Of a stretch of DNA of 64,000 nucleotides, positions 48,514 to 58,803 are shown one piece after another (within the stretch, counting starts at the first letter, position 1; each line of letters starts with the position of its first letter). The notes below the pieces were generated by a model. The model ran no database searches and had not been told where the DNA came from. It was given only the letters and a program-made list of their open reading frames with translations. The stretch comes from an uncultured Alphaproteobacteria bacterium (GTDB lineage: Bacteria > Pseudomonadota > Alphaproteobacteria > HIMB59), in assembly GCA_902518505.1 (NCBI GenBank), contig CABYGG010000002.1:62001-126000 (forward strand), given 5' to 3'. The position numbers and the translations under genes were made by a program.

Positions 48514-49068
48514 TCAATTTAATCCAAGTTTATCAACGATTTTTGCAGTAACAGTACCAATTTCATCGTTGGCTTGAATATCAGTTACTTGATAATTTTT
48601 TTTTAGTGAATTTATTATTTCAAAATGAGATTTTTTATAAATTTCCAATCTTTTTTCAAAAAAACTATCATCTGCCCTAGACTCTTCAATGGATCTTTTT
48701 TTTATTCTCTGAAGAAGTTGAGCATCCTCAACCTCAAAGTTAATAATATCTAAATCTTTGTTAGCGAATAATTCTAGAAGCGAGTCAGCTTGGATAGAGC
48801 TTCTAGGAAATCCATCAATCAAAATATGCTCGTTTGTTAATGAGTTTACTTTCTCTTTTAAAACTGAAATTACAATTGTATCTTCAATTAAGTCTCCATT
48901 ATCCATTTTATTTTTAATTTCTTTTCCCAAAATGCTCTCGTCTTGGGATTTTTCTTTCAAAAGTGAGCTAACAGTTAAAATATTCAGATCAGGTAAAATA
49001 CTGTCTTTTAAAATATTTGCCTGTGTGCCCTTACCACAACCAGGAGGGCCGATAAATATTATAACCAT
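48514..49068 (-). CDS. adk: adenylate kinase
   Basis: IFIGPPGCGKGTQA; ILIDGFPRS; short-LID form. Confidence 0.94.
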   Translation of the reverse strand: MVIIFIGPPGCGKGTQANILKDSILPDLNILTVSSLLKEKSQDESILGKEIKNKMDNGDLIEDTIVISVLKEKVNSLTNEHILIDGFPRSSIQADSLLELFANKDLDIINFEVEDAQLLQRIKKRSIEESRADDSFFEKRLEIYKKSHFEIINSLKKNYQVTDIQANDEIGTVTAKIVDKLGLN

Positions 49069-50387
49069 TTACTTTTATAAATTTTATTTTTACTTAATAG
49101 TTTTTCATATTGGGATGAAAATAATTGTGTTTGTATTTGTGAAAAGAAATCCATTGCCACAATAACAACAATCAGAAGACTAGTTCCTCCTAAATAAAAA
49201 GGAACTGATAATCTAGCTATTAAAAATTCTGGAATCAAAGCTATTAAACCTAAATAAATTGCACCAACGAATGTTAAACGGTATATAACATGCTCTAAGT
49301 AAGAAGCTGTTTGTTCTCCAGGTCTGTAGCCTAAAACGAAACCACCATTGTTTCTTAAATTTTCTGCTTGTTCTTTAGGGTTGAAAACAATACTAGTGTA
49401 GAAAAATGCAAAGAAAACAATTAGACCAAAGAAAAAAGCCATGTAAAGTGGTTTTCCATGCGATAAGTAAAATCCTAAATTAGATAAGAAGCCAGAACTT
49501 TCAGGAGAAAAATTAGAGATAGTATTAGGAAATAATAGCAAGGATGATGCAAAAATAGCAGGTATTACACCAGAAATGTTTATTTTTATTGGTAAATAAG
49601 AAGACTGACCACCAAACACCTTATTTCCAACTTGGCGTTTAGGATATTGAACTAATAATCTTCTTTGAGCTCTCTCAATAAAAACAATTATTACTATTAG
49701 TATAAGAAGTAAAAAAATTATTGATATTATTGCAATAGCAGAAAGTGCACCGGTTCTTCCAAGCTCGAAAGTATTAAAAATAGCAAATGGAAGATTAGCC
49801 ACGATACCTGAAAAAATTATAATTGAAATTCCGCTCCCAAAACCATTTTCAGTTATCTGTTCGCCCAACCACATTAAAAAAATAGTACCTGATGTCATTG
49901 TTATTACAGCAGAAATTTGAAAAAATGCTACACTTCCTAATGTAGGATCAACTGTATCGGATAAATTTAGTATACCGTTTGAAATACCATAACTTTGGAA
50001 AAGCCCAAGAACTATTGTTAAATACCTTGTGTATTGTTGGATTTTTTTTCTACCTTGAGTGCCCTGCTCTTTAAGAGCTTTTAAACTATCAAAAGATGAT
50101 TGCATTAAAGTCATTATAATTGATGCAGAAATGTAAGGCATAACCCCTAATGTGAATATAGACATGCGCATTAAAGCGCCACCCGAAAACATATCAAAAA
50201 TGCCTAAAATTCCCCCACGATGTTGTTCAAATATTTGTTCTAAAACAGCTGAGTTAATTCCAGGGACAGGGATATATGTTCCAAGACGATAAACAGCAAT
50301 TGCAAATAAAACAAAACCTAATTTTTTAAATAAGCCTGAGCTTTTTATTGCTTCGCCGTAGTCAATATTTGGTACTTTTATATTCAT
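49059..50387 (-). CDS. secY: preprotein translocase subunit SecY
   Basis: RLGTYIPVPGIN, FSGGALMRMSIFTLGVMPYISASII, GYRPGEQTASYLEHV. Confidence 0.98.
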   Translation of the reverse strand: MNIKVPNIDYGEAIKSSGLFKKLGFVLFAIAVYRLGTYIPVPGINSAVLEQIFEQHRGGILGIFDMFSGGALMRMSIFTLGVMPYISASIIMTLMQSSFDSLKALKEQGTQGRKKIQQYTRYLTIVLGLFQSYGISNGILNLSDTVDPTLGSVAFFQISAVITMTSGTIFLMWLGEQITENGFGSGISIIIFSGIVANLPFAIFNTFELGRTGALSAIAIISIIFLLLILIVIIVFIERAQRRLLVQYPKRQVGNKVFGGQSSYLPIKINISGVIPAIFASSLLLFPNTISNFSPESSGFLSNLGFYLSHGKPLYMAFFFGLIVFFAFFYTSIVFNPKEQAENLRNNGGFVLGYRPGEQTASYLEHVIYRLTFVGAIYLGLIALIPEFLIARLSVPFYLGGTSLLIVVIVAMDFFSQIQTQLFSSQYEKLLSKNKIYKSKWL

Positions 50388-50396
50388 AATCTAAAA

Positions 50397-50831
50397 TTAT
50401 GATGATGATCCACCTAGCTCTTCAATTCTTTTTTTTGCGCCAGGAGTAACCTTAAAATCCTTAAATTGAAGCTTGTTTTTAAATTGAATTGAATCAATCA
50501 GCTTAATTGATTTTTTATGATCTTTCTTTTTAAGAAAACCTTTTTGAATTAAAAAATTTGTATCAATTAAAGAATTTTCCTCAAATTTATTAAAACTTAC
50601 CAAAGATAAAGTTAGAGATTTTGAATTTATTTTTTTTAATGAAGTAAAACCTCTTTTTGGTGTTTTTCTATAAATGGGCATTTGCCCCCCCTCAAAATTC
50701 CTGACAGCTACACCAGACCTTGATTTTTGTCCTTTGTGACCCCTGCCAGCTGTTTTGCCTAGTCCGGAGCCTACTCCTTTACCCTTTCTTTTTCTATTTG
50801 TTTGGCGTTGTTTTGAAATTTTATTTATCAT
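50397..50831 (-). CDS. rplO: 50S ribosomal protein L15
   Basis: [26 protein letters not shown]. Confidence 0.97.
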   Translation of the reverse strand: MINKISKQRQTNRKRKGKGVGSGLGKTAGRGHKGQKSRSGVAVRNFEGGQMPIYRKTPKRGFTSLKKINSKSLTLSLVSFNKFEENSLIDTNFLIQKGFLKKKDHKKSIKLIDSIQFKNKLQFKDFKVTPGAKKRIEELGGSSS

Positions 50832-51344
50832 TTAATTTTCTCTTTTACTAATGACAGAGTTTATCTCTATATTTCTTCTGGCGGACACTGATTTTGGTGT
50901 ATTGATACTTTTTAAAGCTTTAATTGTTGATCTAACAATATTATGTGGATTTTTTGTTCCAATGGCTTTAGATACGACATCCGAAATACCCAATGCCTCA
51001 AAAATAGCTCTAGATGGACCGCCAGATATTATACCTGTTCCTTTTGGAGCAGATCTTAAAATTACTGTGCTTGAGGAAAATTTAGCTTTTACATCATGGT
51101 GAATAGTCCTGCCCTCTCTTAAAGGAATTCTAACCATTGTTTTCTTGGCTTCCTCAGATGCTTTTCTGATTGCTTCTGGTACTTCTTTTGCTTTTCCTGA
51201 TCCAAAACCAACTCTACCCTGACCATCTCCACTTACAACAAGGGCAGCAAATCCAAATCTTCTTCCACCTTTGACAACTTTAGATACTCTTCTAACTGAA
51301 ATAAGCTTTTCTATTAAATCTTTATTTGTGTTGCTTTCTAACAT
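50832..51344 (-). CDS. rpsE: 30S ribosomal protein S5
   Basis: [36 protein letters not shown]. Confidence 0.98.
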   Translation of the reverse strand: MLESNTNKDLIEKLISVRRVSKVVKGGRRFGFAALVVSGDGQGRVGFGSGKAKEVPEAIRKASEEAKKTMVRIPLREGRTIHHDVKAKFSSSTVILRSAPKGTGIISGGPSRAIFEALGISDVVSKAIGTKNPHNIVRSTIKALKSINTPKSVSARRNIEINSVISKREN

Positions 51345-51691
51345 TAAAACGATAAACCCTTTTCTCTTGCTGCTTCGGCTAATACTTTGAGCCTTCCATG
51401 ATACTTATATGATCCCTTATCAAATTTTACTTCTTTAATACCTTTTTCTATGGCTAGTTCGGCAATTTTTGAGCCAACGATTTTAGCTACGTCAACTTTT
51501 TTTTGTCCGTCAGCTTTCTCTAATTTAACTGAAGAAAATGAGCATAATGTTTTATCATTACTCTCAGATAATACTGAAGCATATATGTGTTTGGAGGATC
51601 TAAAAACTAAGAGTTTATGTTTTTTTATAATATTCAATTTTTTTCTAACTCTTAATTTTCTACGAACAGCTCTAGTTTTATCTTTATTCAT
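51344..51691 (-). CDS. rplR: 50S ribosomal protein L18
   Basis: [11 protein letters not shown]...[14 protein letters not shown]...[22 protein letters not shown]. Confidence 0.97.
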   Translation of the reverse strand: MNKDKTRAVRRKLRVRKKLNIIKKHKLLVFRSSKHIYASVLSESNDKTLCSFSSVKLEKADGQKKVDVAKIVGSKIAELAIEKGIKEVKFDKGSYKYHGRLKVLAEAAREKGLSF

Positions 51692-52206
51692 TATTTTTTC
51701 TTACCTTCTTTTCTATAAATTCTTTCACCTTCATATCGAACACCCTTACCTTTGTAAGGCTCTGGCTTTCTAAATGACTTGATTTCAGCTGCAACTTGAC
51801 CAACTAATTGTTTACTTGTTCCTGTGACTACCACAATATTTTTTTCAACTTTTATAGAAATACCCTCAGGAATTTCAAAGTTGATATCGTGACTAAAGCC
51901 AAGTGACAAGACGAGCTTTTTTCCAGAAACATTAGCTTTGTATCCAGTTCCAATTAGTTCAAGTCTTTTTTCAAATCCTTTTGAATTACCAATAATTTCA
52001 TTTTTAACATTTGCATAAATAGTTCCAAGAAGTGCTTTATTTTCTCCAGAGAAGTGTAAAAGATTATCTTTGTGGTCAACCTTAATTCCAACAGGAAGAA
52101 CAGTCGATGATTTTCCTAACTTACCCTCAAAATTAATTTCGTTATCTTTCATAGAAACTTTTATATCTTCTGGAATATTAATAGGGTTTCTCGCTAATCT
52201 TGACAT
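51691..52206 (-). CDS. rplF: 50S ribosomal protein L6
   Basis: MSRLARNPINIPEDIKV...GKGVRYEGERIYRKEGKKK. Confidence 0.97.
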   Translation of the reverse strand: MSRLARNPINIPEDIKVSMKDNEINFEGKLGKSSTVLPVGIKVDHKDNLLHFSGENKALLGTIYANVKNEIIGNSKGFEKRLELIGTGYKANVSGKKLVLSLGFSHDINFEIPEGISIKVEKNIVVVTGTSKQLVGQVAAEIKSFRKPEPYKGKGVRYEGERIYRKEGKKK

Positions 52207-52209
52207 ATT

Positions 52210-52596
52210 TTAGAAAACGCTTATTAGCACTTCCCCTCCTACTTTTTTTTCCCTAGCATCTGAGTCTGACATTACACCTTTTGAGGTTGATAAAATTGTT
52301 GTACCTAACCCTCCAATAGTCTTAGGAATTTCATCTACAGAACTATAAACTCTGCAACCTTGTTTTGTAATCTTTTGGATTTTGTTAATTAAAGGTGAGC
52401 CTTTGTAATATTTAAGTGTAATTGAAATATCTTTCTTTGTATCACCTAAAATTTCAAAATTGTCAATATATCCCTCTTTTTTAAGCACATCACAAACATT
52501 AACATTTAATTTTGAAAATATCACTTTAACTGAAGCTTTATTTGCTTTTTGGCCATTTCTTATTCTTGTAATCATGTCTGCTAAAGTGTCACTCAT
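52210..52596 (-). CDS. rpsH: 30S ribosomal protein S8
   Basis: MSDTLADMITRIRNGQKA...STSKGVMSDSDAREKKVGGEVLISVF. Confidence 0.97.
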   Translation of the reverse strand: MSDTLADMITRIRNGQKANKASVKVIFSKLNVNVCDVLKKEGYIDNFEILGDTKKDISITLKYYKGSPLINKIQKITKQGCRVYSSVDEIPKTIGGLGTTILSTSKGVMSDSDAREKKVGGEVLISVF

Positions 52597-52597
52597 A

Positions 52598-52903
52598 CTA
52601 CCAACTCGCTTTCGTTAAACCTGGTATTTGACCCTTACCAGCCATATCTCTGATAGCTATTCTAGATAAATTAAATTTACTATAAACACCACGTGGCCTA
52701 CCAGATAGGAAACATCTGTTTCGGTATCTAATTCTTGATGAATTTCTAGGTAAAGACTCAAGTTTCATTTGTATCTTTACTCTTTCTTCGAATGGTAAAT
52801 CTTTATTGGATAAAAGGCTTTTTAATTTTTTTCTTTTTTCACTGAGTCTATCAATCAGTACTTTTCTATTTATATTTTTTTGTATTGCGCTTTGTTTTGC
52901 CAT
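52598..52903 (-). CDS. rpsN: 30S ribosomal protein S14
   Basis: [14 protein letters not shown]...[40 protein letters not shown]. Confidence 0.97.
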   Translation of the reverse strand: MAKQSAIQKNINRKVLIDRLSEKRKKLKSLLSNKDLPFEERVKIQMKLESLPRNSSRIRYRNRCFLSGRPRGVYSKFNLSRIAIRDMAGKGQIPGLTKASW

Positions 52904-52905
52904 GA

Positions 52906-53442
52906 TTAATTCAGAAATGGAAAGTTCATTAACTTTAACAGTTCATACCCCTCTTTGTCATTATTTGCAGAAGTGGCAATAGTGATATCAAAACCGAAGA
53001 TATTTTCAACATTTTCAACGCTAATTTCTGGAAAAATAATATGATCTTTAATACCTATAGTAATGTTACCTTGGCCATCAAATGACTTTTTGTTATAACC
53101 TCTGAAATCTTTAATACGAGGCATAGCAATATTTACAAGTCTATCGTAAAACTCCATCATCATATTTTTTCTGAGAGTAACAGAAAGTCCTACTGGCATT
53201 CCTTTTCTAACTTTAAAAGAGGCAATAGCTTTTTTTGACATTCTAACAACTGGTGATTGACCAGTTATAAGAGATAAATCTTTTTTTATTTTTTCAATAG
53301 CTTTGTTATCCTCTTTAATAGCTCCGATACCTGCGTTGATTACTATTTTTGATATTTTTGGTACAGCAAGCTTATGAGATATTTCTAGATTTTTGGCTAA
53401 CTGGTCAGAGACATTGAAAAGTTCTTGAACTGAATTTGACAT
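52906..53442 (-). CDS. rplE: 50S ribosomal protein L5
   Basis: [13 protein letters not shown]...[17 protein letters not shown]. Confidence 0.97.
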   Translation of the reverse strand: MSNSVQELFNVSDQLAKNLEISHKLAVPKISKIVINAGIGAIKEDNKAIEKIKKDLSLITGQSPVVRMSKKAIASFKVRKGMPVGLSVTLRKNMMMEFYDRLVNIAMPRIKDFRGYNKKSFDGQGNITIGIKDHIIFPEISVENVENIFGFDITIATSANNDKEGYELLKLMNFPFLN

Positions 53443-53750
53443 TAGTATTTGTCTCCCGATGATTTTAAAATTCTAATTTTTTTTCCATTTTCAATTTTGA
53501 AACCTACTTTAGAAGATTTTTTAGATTTCGAGTCATAAGCTAAAATATTTGAAATATGAATTGGCATTTCTTTATCAACAATACCTCCTTTAGACTCTTG
53601 AGATGGCTTTTGATGTTTTTTACTTACGTTAACACCAGATATCACAACTTTATCTGAAGAATTTATGATTTTTGAAATCTTTCCAATCTTACCTTTGTCT
53701 TTACCGACTCTCACAATCACTTCATCACCTTTTTTATATTTTTTAATCAT
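53442..53750 (-). CDS. rplX: 50S ribosomal protein L24
   Basis: KGDEVIVRVGKDKGKIGKISKI. Confidence 0.96.
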   Translation of the reverse strand: MIKKYKKGDEVIVRVGKDKGKIGKISKIINSSDKVVISGVNVSKKHQKPSQESKGGIVDKEMPIHISNILAYDSKSKKSSKVGFKIENGKKIRILKSSGDKY

Positions 53751-54118
53751 TATAATACCTCAGGAGCTAAACTAACTATTTTCATCATATTTCTTTTTCT
53801 AAGCTCTCTTGTAACAGGTCCAAAAATTCTTGTTCCAATTGGTTCATTTTGTTTGTCTAAAAGAACAGCTGCATTAGAGTCAAATTTAATTGATGTACCG
53901 TCTTCCCTAATTAATGGCTTTTTTGTTCTTACTATAATTGCTCTTTGTACCTCACCTTTTTTAACTTTAGATCTTGGAATAGCATCTTTGACTGAAACAA
54001 CAATAATGTCTCCTATTCTTGCATATCTTCTTTTTGATCCACCGATAACTTTTATGCAGCTTATTAATCTTGCACCAGAATTATCTGCTACTTGTAAATT
54101 TGACTCTGCTTGTATCAT
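53750..54118 (-). CDS. rplN: 50S ribosomal protein L14
   Basis: [37 protein letters not shown]. Confidence 0.98.
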   Translation of the reverse strand: MIQAESNLQVADNSGARLISCIKVIGGSKRRYARIGDIIVVSVKDAIPRSKVKKGEVQRAIIVRTKKPLIREDGTSIKFDSNAAVLLDKQNEPIGTRIFGPVTRELRKRNMMKIVSLAPEVL

Positions 54119-54345
54119 TATTTAATAACTTCCCATGATTTATTTTTAGAAATAGGTCTAGTTTCTTGAATTCTTACAGAGTCTCCCACAATAATTTTAT
54201 TGTCACTGTCATGAGCAAGATACTTTTTTGAGACTCTTATAATTTTTTTATAAACAGGATGGGTGGTCTGTCTTGTTACCAAAACGGATATGGTTTTGTC
54301 ACCAGATTTTTTTACAACTTTTCCTGTTAAAATACGTTTAGGCAT
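54118..54345 (-). CDS. rpsQ: 30S ribosomal protein S17
   Basis: [35 protein letters not shown]. Confidence 0.97.
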   Translation of the reverse strand: MPKRILTGKVVKKSGDKTISVLVTRQTTHPVYKKIIRVSKKYLAHDSDNKIIVGDSVRIQETRPISKNKSWEVIK

Positions 54346-54493
54346 TTTTATTTAGCCTTTCTTTTGTTAATAAAGATGCGATTTGCTTTTTAATTTTTTT
54401 AAATTGAGAGGTGTCTGTGAGTTGACCGCTTTTCTTCATAATTTTAAGATTAAATAACTCTTTTTTTAAACTATTTATATCTTTATCAGCCAT
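54338..54493 (-). CDS. rpmC: 50S ribosomal protein L29 (missing from ORF track, 51 aa)
   Basis: [51 protein letters not shown]; correct syntenic slot between L16 and S17. Confidence 0.95.
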   Translation of the reverse strand: MADKDINSLKKELFNLKIMKKSGQLTDTSQFKKIKKQIASLLTKERLNKNA

Positions 54494-54906
54494 TAAAATT
54501 GATCCAATGATACGAATGTTGTTTTTACAGGTAATTTTGCAGATGCTAGTTCAAAAGCTTTTTTTGCTAAATGCTTATCAACACCATCGACCTCAAACAT
54601 TATAGTCCCCGGTTTTACTCTACAGACCCATCTATCTATTGCACCTTTTCCTTTACCCATTCTAACTTCTGCAGGTTTTGCTGTGACTGGTACATCTGGA
54701 AAAACTCTAATCCAAAGTCTTCCAGCTCTTTTTAAAAATCTAGTGATAGCTCTTCTGGATGCCTCAATTTGCCTTGCTGTTACTCTTTCAGCATCTAGGG
54801 ATTTAAGTCCGTAATAACCAAATGTTAGTTCATAATTACCCTTTGCACTGCCGTGTATTCTTCCTTTGTGCTGTTTTCTATATTTTGTATTCTTTGGTAA
54901 TAACAT
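54493..54906 (-). CDS. rplP: 50S ribosomal protein L16
   Basis: [30 protein letters not shown]. Confidence 0.98.
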   Translation of the reverse strand: MLLPKNTKYRKQHKGRIHGSAKGNYELTFGYYGLKSLDAERVTARQIEASRRAITRFLKRAGRLWIRVFPDVPVTAKPAEVRMGKGKGAIDRWVCRVKPGTIMFEVDGVDKHLAKKAFELASAKLPVKTTFVSLDQF

Positions 54907-55571
54907 TAATTAGTTTTCTCTTTTTTATCATCTGGATTTTTTGTTGTATTTTTACTCTCGCCTTTATAAAGCCAAACCTTAATTCCAATAATTCCATAAG
55001 TAGTTAAAGCTCGAGCAGTTGCGTAATCTATATCAGCTCTAAGGGTATGTAAAGGCACACTTCCCTCAGAAAATTTTTCTGATCTTGCTATTTCAGCGCC
55101 GCCCAGTCTACCACCACATACAATTTTAATGCCCTTAGCACCAAGTTTAATCGCCGATAAACCTGATTTTTTCATCGCTTTTCTAAATGCAACTCTCTTT
55201 TCAAGCTGTCTTGCAATAGAGTCTGCTACTAATGAGGCATCAGTTTCAGGTTTTTTTATTTCTTTTATATCTAATGAAATGCTCTTATCAGATAATTTAG
55301 ATAGTCTGTTTCTAAGTTTTTCAATATCTGCACCTTTTTTACCAATAAGAACCCCAGGTTTCGAGGTGTGAATTATAATTTTAAGGTTTGCGGCAGCTCT
55401 TTCAATGATAACTGAACTTATACCTGCTATTGAGTAATTTTTTTCAATATAATTTCTAATTTTATGATCTTCTTTTAAGAAAGTAGAGTAACTTTTCTTT
55501 TCAAACCAAGTTGATTGCCAATATTTATTAATACCAACTCTTAGTGAAGTTGGGTTAACTTTCTGTCCCAT
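54906..55571 (-). CDS. rpsC: 30S ribosomal protein S3
   Basis: [28 protein letters not shown]. Confidence 0.98.
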   Translation of the reverse strand: MGQKVNPTSLRVGINKYWQSTWFEKKSYSTFLKEDHKIRNYIEKNYSIAGISSVIIERAAANLKIIIHTSKPGVLIGKKGADIEKLRNRLSKLSDKSISLDIKEIKKPETDASLVADSIARQLEKRVAFRKAMKKSGLSAIKLGAKGIKIVCGGRLGGAEIARSEKFSEGSVPLHTLRADIDYATARALTTYGIIGIKVWLYKGESKNTTKNPDDKKEKTN

Positions 55572-55912
55572 TAAAATCTCTCCTCTAAAACTAAAGTTAA
55601 CCGAGAAAAGGGTTTAATAATTTGAAAAGCTCTTCCCTTACTCATAGGTCTAAATCTTTTCATTCTTAAACTTTTGCCAACATAAGCTTCTTTCACAAAA
55701 AGTTTGTCAATGTCTAAATTGTTATTATTTTCTGCATTCGCAACAGCAGAATTTAAAGTTTTTAGTACTTCTTTGCTCACTCTTTTATTCGAAAATTTCA
55801 AAATATTTAAAGCTGCATTAATATCTTTTTTTCTTATATCTTTAACAATTAAGTTAAGCTTTTGAGAGCTAGTTCTTATCATTTTATTTATTGCTTTTAC
55901 TTCTTTAGACAT
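55571..55912 (-). CDS. rplV: 50S ribosomal protein L22
   Basis: [25 protein letters not shown]...[19 protein letters not shown]. Confidence 0.96.
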   Translation of the reverse strand: MSKEVKAINKMIRTSSQKLNLIVKDIRKKDINAALNILKFSNKRVSKEVLKTLNSAVANAENNNNLDIDKLFVKEAYVGKSLRMKRFRPMSKGRAFQIIKPFSRLTLVLEERF

Positions 55913-55914
55913 AA

Positions 55915-56199
55915 TTATTTTTTACCCTGGACTGCTTTCTTGTCTCCCGAATGGCCCTTAAAAACCCTAGTAGGTGAAAACTCACCAAGTTTATGACCTA
56001 CCATGTCTTCAGTTACGAAAACTGGTATAAAAGATTTACCATTATAAACGGAAATAGTTACTCCAACAAAATCAGGTATAATAGTTGATCTTCTTGACCA
56101 TGTTTTAATTGGAGATTTTGAACTTTCTTCTTTAGATTTTTTTACTTTTTTGAATAGAGTTACATCAAAGTAAGGTCCTTTCCAAACAGATCTTGCCAT
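55915..56199 (-). CDS. rpsS: 30S ribosomal protein S19
   Basis: [12 protein letters not shown]...[24 protein letters not shown]. Confidence 0.97.
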   Translation of the reverse strand: MARSVWKGPYFDVTLFKKVKKSKEESSKSPIKTWSRRSTIIPDFVGVTISVYNGKSFIPVFVTEDMVGHKLGEFSPTRVFKGHSGDKKAVQGKK

Positions 56200-57023
56200 T
56201 ACTTTTTTGCCCTTCTTGATATGATCATCTTTGATGTAAATTTAATTCTTCTTGTCTTCTTACCTTTTGTTTTCATACCCCATGGCGTTGAAGGGTGTCT
56301 ACCACCCGATGTTCTTCCTTCTCCTCCACCGTGTGGGTGATCAACAGGATTCATTACAACACCTCTAACAGTAGGTCTTATACCTAGATGTCTTTTAATT
56401 CCAGCTTTACCAATTTTTTTGTTTTTATTATCTTGATTAGATACTACCCCTATCGTAGCCATACATTCACCATGGACCAGTCTGGTTTCACGAGATGAAA
56501 GTTTAACCATTACATATTTTTCTTGTTCTCCTAGTACCTGTGCAAAGGATCCTGCTGATCTGCATAGTTTACCACCAGCTCCTGGTTTTAATTCAATGTT
56601 ATGTATAGAAGTACCAGTTGGTATATTTTTTATCTTCATCGCATTACCAGATGATATTTCTGTTTTGGCTGATGAAATAACCTTATCGCCAGTTTTTAAA
56701 TCAGAAGGAGCAATAATGTATTCTTTTATATCTTGATAGTTAATAAGAGCTATAAAGGCACTTCTATTAGGATCGTATTCTATTCTCTCTACTGTACCAA
56801 TTTTATCAAATGTATTTCTTTTAAAATTTACTAGTCTGTATTTCTTCTTGTGCCCACCGGATCTATGTCTAATTGTAATCTTACCAGTATTATTTCTTCC
56901 AGAATTTGGTTGTAAGTCTTCTATTAAAGATTTTTCTGGACGCCCCTTAAACAATTGTGACTTATCAATTTTAACTGTTTTTCTATAAGATGGTGTTGTT
57001 GGTTTGTAAGTTATCAGTCCCAT
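56199..57023 (-). CDS. rplB: 50S ribosomal protein L2
   Basis: [57 protein letters not shown]. Confidence 0.98.
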   Translation of the reverse strand: MGLITYKPTTPSYRKTVKIDKSQLFKGRPEKSLIEDLQPNSGRNNTGKITIRHRSGGHKKKYRLVNFKRNTFDKIGTVERIEYDPNRSAFIALINYQDIKEYIIAPSDLKTGDKVISSAKTEISSGNAMKIKNIPTGTSIHNIELKPGAGGKLCRSAGSFAQVLGEQEKYVMVKLSSRETRLVHGECMATIGVVSNQDNKNKKIGKAGIKRHLGIRPTVRGVVMNPVDHPHGGGEGRTSGGRHPSTPWGMKTKGKKTRRIKFTSKMIISRRAKK

Positions 57024-57024
57024 A

Positions 57025-57306
57025 TTACACTTTACCGCTCATATCTATGGTGTTGCCCTCTTTAAGAGTAACTATTATTCTTTTAAGCTCTGACCTTGTA
57101 CCTCTTTGACCCTTAAATACTTTAGGTTTACTCTTAACATTTAAACTATTTAGCTTTTGAACTTTAACTTTATATATATCTTCTATTGTCTTTTTAATGT
57201 TAGTTTTATTTGCATCGTTTCGAACTTCAAAAATGTACTTATTAAACTGAGCGTTAGCTGTAGATTTTTCTGTAATGACAGGTTTTTTAATTAAATTAAG
57301 GTCCAT
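57025..57306 (-). CDS. rplW: 50S ribosomal protein L23
   Basis: [44 protein letters not shown]. Confidence 0.96.
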   Translation of the reverse strand: MDLNLIKKPVITEKSTANAQFNKYIFEVRNDANKTNIKKTIEDIYKVKVQKLNSLNVKSKPKVFKGQRGTRSELKRIIVTLKEGNTIDMSGKV

Positions 57307-57307
57307 T

Positions 57308-57874
57308 TTAATTATTACCTATGTATGAATTATAAATTGTTGATTTTTTAGAAAATAAAAGCATATCTGATTTTAATGCTGTATGGACTGAATAACTTTT
57401 ATCTGAGAGAAAGTATATTTTTTTGTAGTTTTGAAATTTAATAATCAATTTATTTTCTGTTATATTACTCAGCACAAAAATAATCATTTTATTTGGGTTT
57501 TTTTTTAATAAATCAGAGATATTTTTTTCATCTAATTTTTCCTCATCAAAAACAAAAAGTGATTTATTATTACTTTTACTAACTATTGATGAAACTATGG
57601 CGCTTTTTTTGACTTTTTTATTTACTTTATAAGAAACTAAATGAAATTTTGGTCCAAAAGCTTTTCCACCACCTCTTCTTTGAGTAGTTTTTTTGTTACC
57701 AGCTCTTGCATTTCCAGTTCCTTTTTGTTTAAAAAGTTTTTTTCCTGAGCCAGCAACTTCAGATCTATCAAGACTGTGATTATTTCCTTGTTTATGAGAA
57801 TAGATTTTTTGTAATGATAAATGTAAAGCTTTTTCGGATATATTTTTATCTTTTAGTGTGATTTGTTCAAACAT
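57308..57874 (-). CDS. rplD: 50S ribosomal protein L4
   Basis: RSEVAGSGKKLFKQKGTGNARAGNKKTTQRRGGGKAFGP. Confidence 0.96.
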   Translation of the reverse strand: MFEQITLKDKNISEKALHLSLQKIYSHKQGNNHSLDRSEVAGSGKKLFKQKGTGNARAGNKKTTQRRGGGKAFGPKFHLVSYKVNKKVKKSAIVSSIVSKSNNKSLFVFDEEKLDEKNISDLLKKNPNKMIIFVLSNITENKLIIKFQNYKKIYFLSDKSYSVHTALKSDMLLFSKKSTIYNSYIGNN

Positions 57875-58480
57875 TTATTTAAAAACCTTCACTATAGATT
57901 TATTTTTTCCAGGAACAGATCCTTTAATAAATATTAATTTTTTATCTTGATCAATTAAAAGTACCTCTAAGTTTTTAGTAGTTGTTAATTGATGACCTAA
58001 ATGTCCAGCCATTTTTTTTCCTTTAAATACCTTACCTGGATTCTGATTTTGACCTGTTGAACCATGAGCTCTGTGAGAAATAGAAACACCATGTGTTGCT
58101 CTCATACCACTAAAATTGTGTCTCTTCATAGCGCCGGCAAAACCTTTACCAGTTGATTTCGACTGTACCGAAACTTTATCTCCAACTTTAAATTTAGGAT
58201 CAATTAAAGAACCAACCTCTAAAAGTTCCTCGTTAGAATTTATTCTTTGTTCCTTAATTATTTTTTTTGGCTCTAAATTTAATTTATTGAATTCTTTTAA
58301 TTGAGGTTTATTAAGTTTTTTTGGTTTGAGAAAGCCTATTATATTTGCAAGATAACCATCTCTATCAAGAGTTCTATTACCAACAACAGTACAACTATTG
58401 TAATCAAGAACTGTTGCAGAAATTCTAGTGCCGTTTTCATGAACAAATGAAGTTTGGCCAATTTTAGTGCTGATGATCAT
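57875..58480 (-). CDS. rplC: 50S ribosomal protein L3
   Basis: GKGFAGAMKRHNFSGMRATHGVSISHRAHGSTGQNQNPGKVFKGKKMAGHLG. Confidence 0.98.
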   Translation of the reverse strand: MIISTKIGQTSFVHENGTRISATVLDYNSCTVVGNRTLDRDGYLANIIGFLKPKKLNKPQLKEFNKLNLEPKKIIKEQRINSNEELLEVGSLIDPKFKVGDKVSVQSKSTGKGFAGAMKRHNFSGMRATHGVSISHRAHGSTGQNQNPGKVFKGKKMAGHLGHQLTTTKNLEVLLIDQDKKLIFIKGSVPGKNKSIVKVFK

Positions 58481-58486
58481 AATTAA

Positions 58487-58801
58487 TTATTTTTTTATTT
58501 TTATATCGACATTAACACCAGATGCTAAGTCAAGCTTCATAAGTGCGTCAACTGTTTGAGGTGTAGGTTCGATGATATCCATCATCCTAATGTGCGTTCG
58601 TAGTTCAAACTGTTCCCTACTTTTTTTATCTACATGTGGGGATTTATTTACTGTAACTCTTTCAATTTTAGATGGCATGGGAATTGGTCCAATTACTTTA
58701 GCACCAGTTCTTTTAGCTGTCTGAAGAATATCAATTGAACTTCTATCTAAAATATTATGATCAAATGATTTCAATCTTATTCTTATATTTTGATTAATCA
58801 T
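58487..58801 (-). CDS. rpsJ: 30S ribosomal protein S10
   Basis: [38 protein letters not shown]. Confidence 0.98.
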   Translation of the reverse strand: MINQNIRIRLKSFDHNILDRSSIDILQTAKRTGAKVIGPIPMPSKIERVTVNKSPHVDKKSREQFELRTHIRMMDIIEPTPQTVDALMKLDLASGVNVDIKIKK

Positions 58802-58803
58802 GA

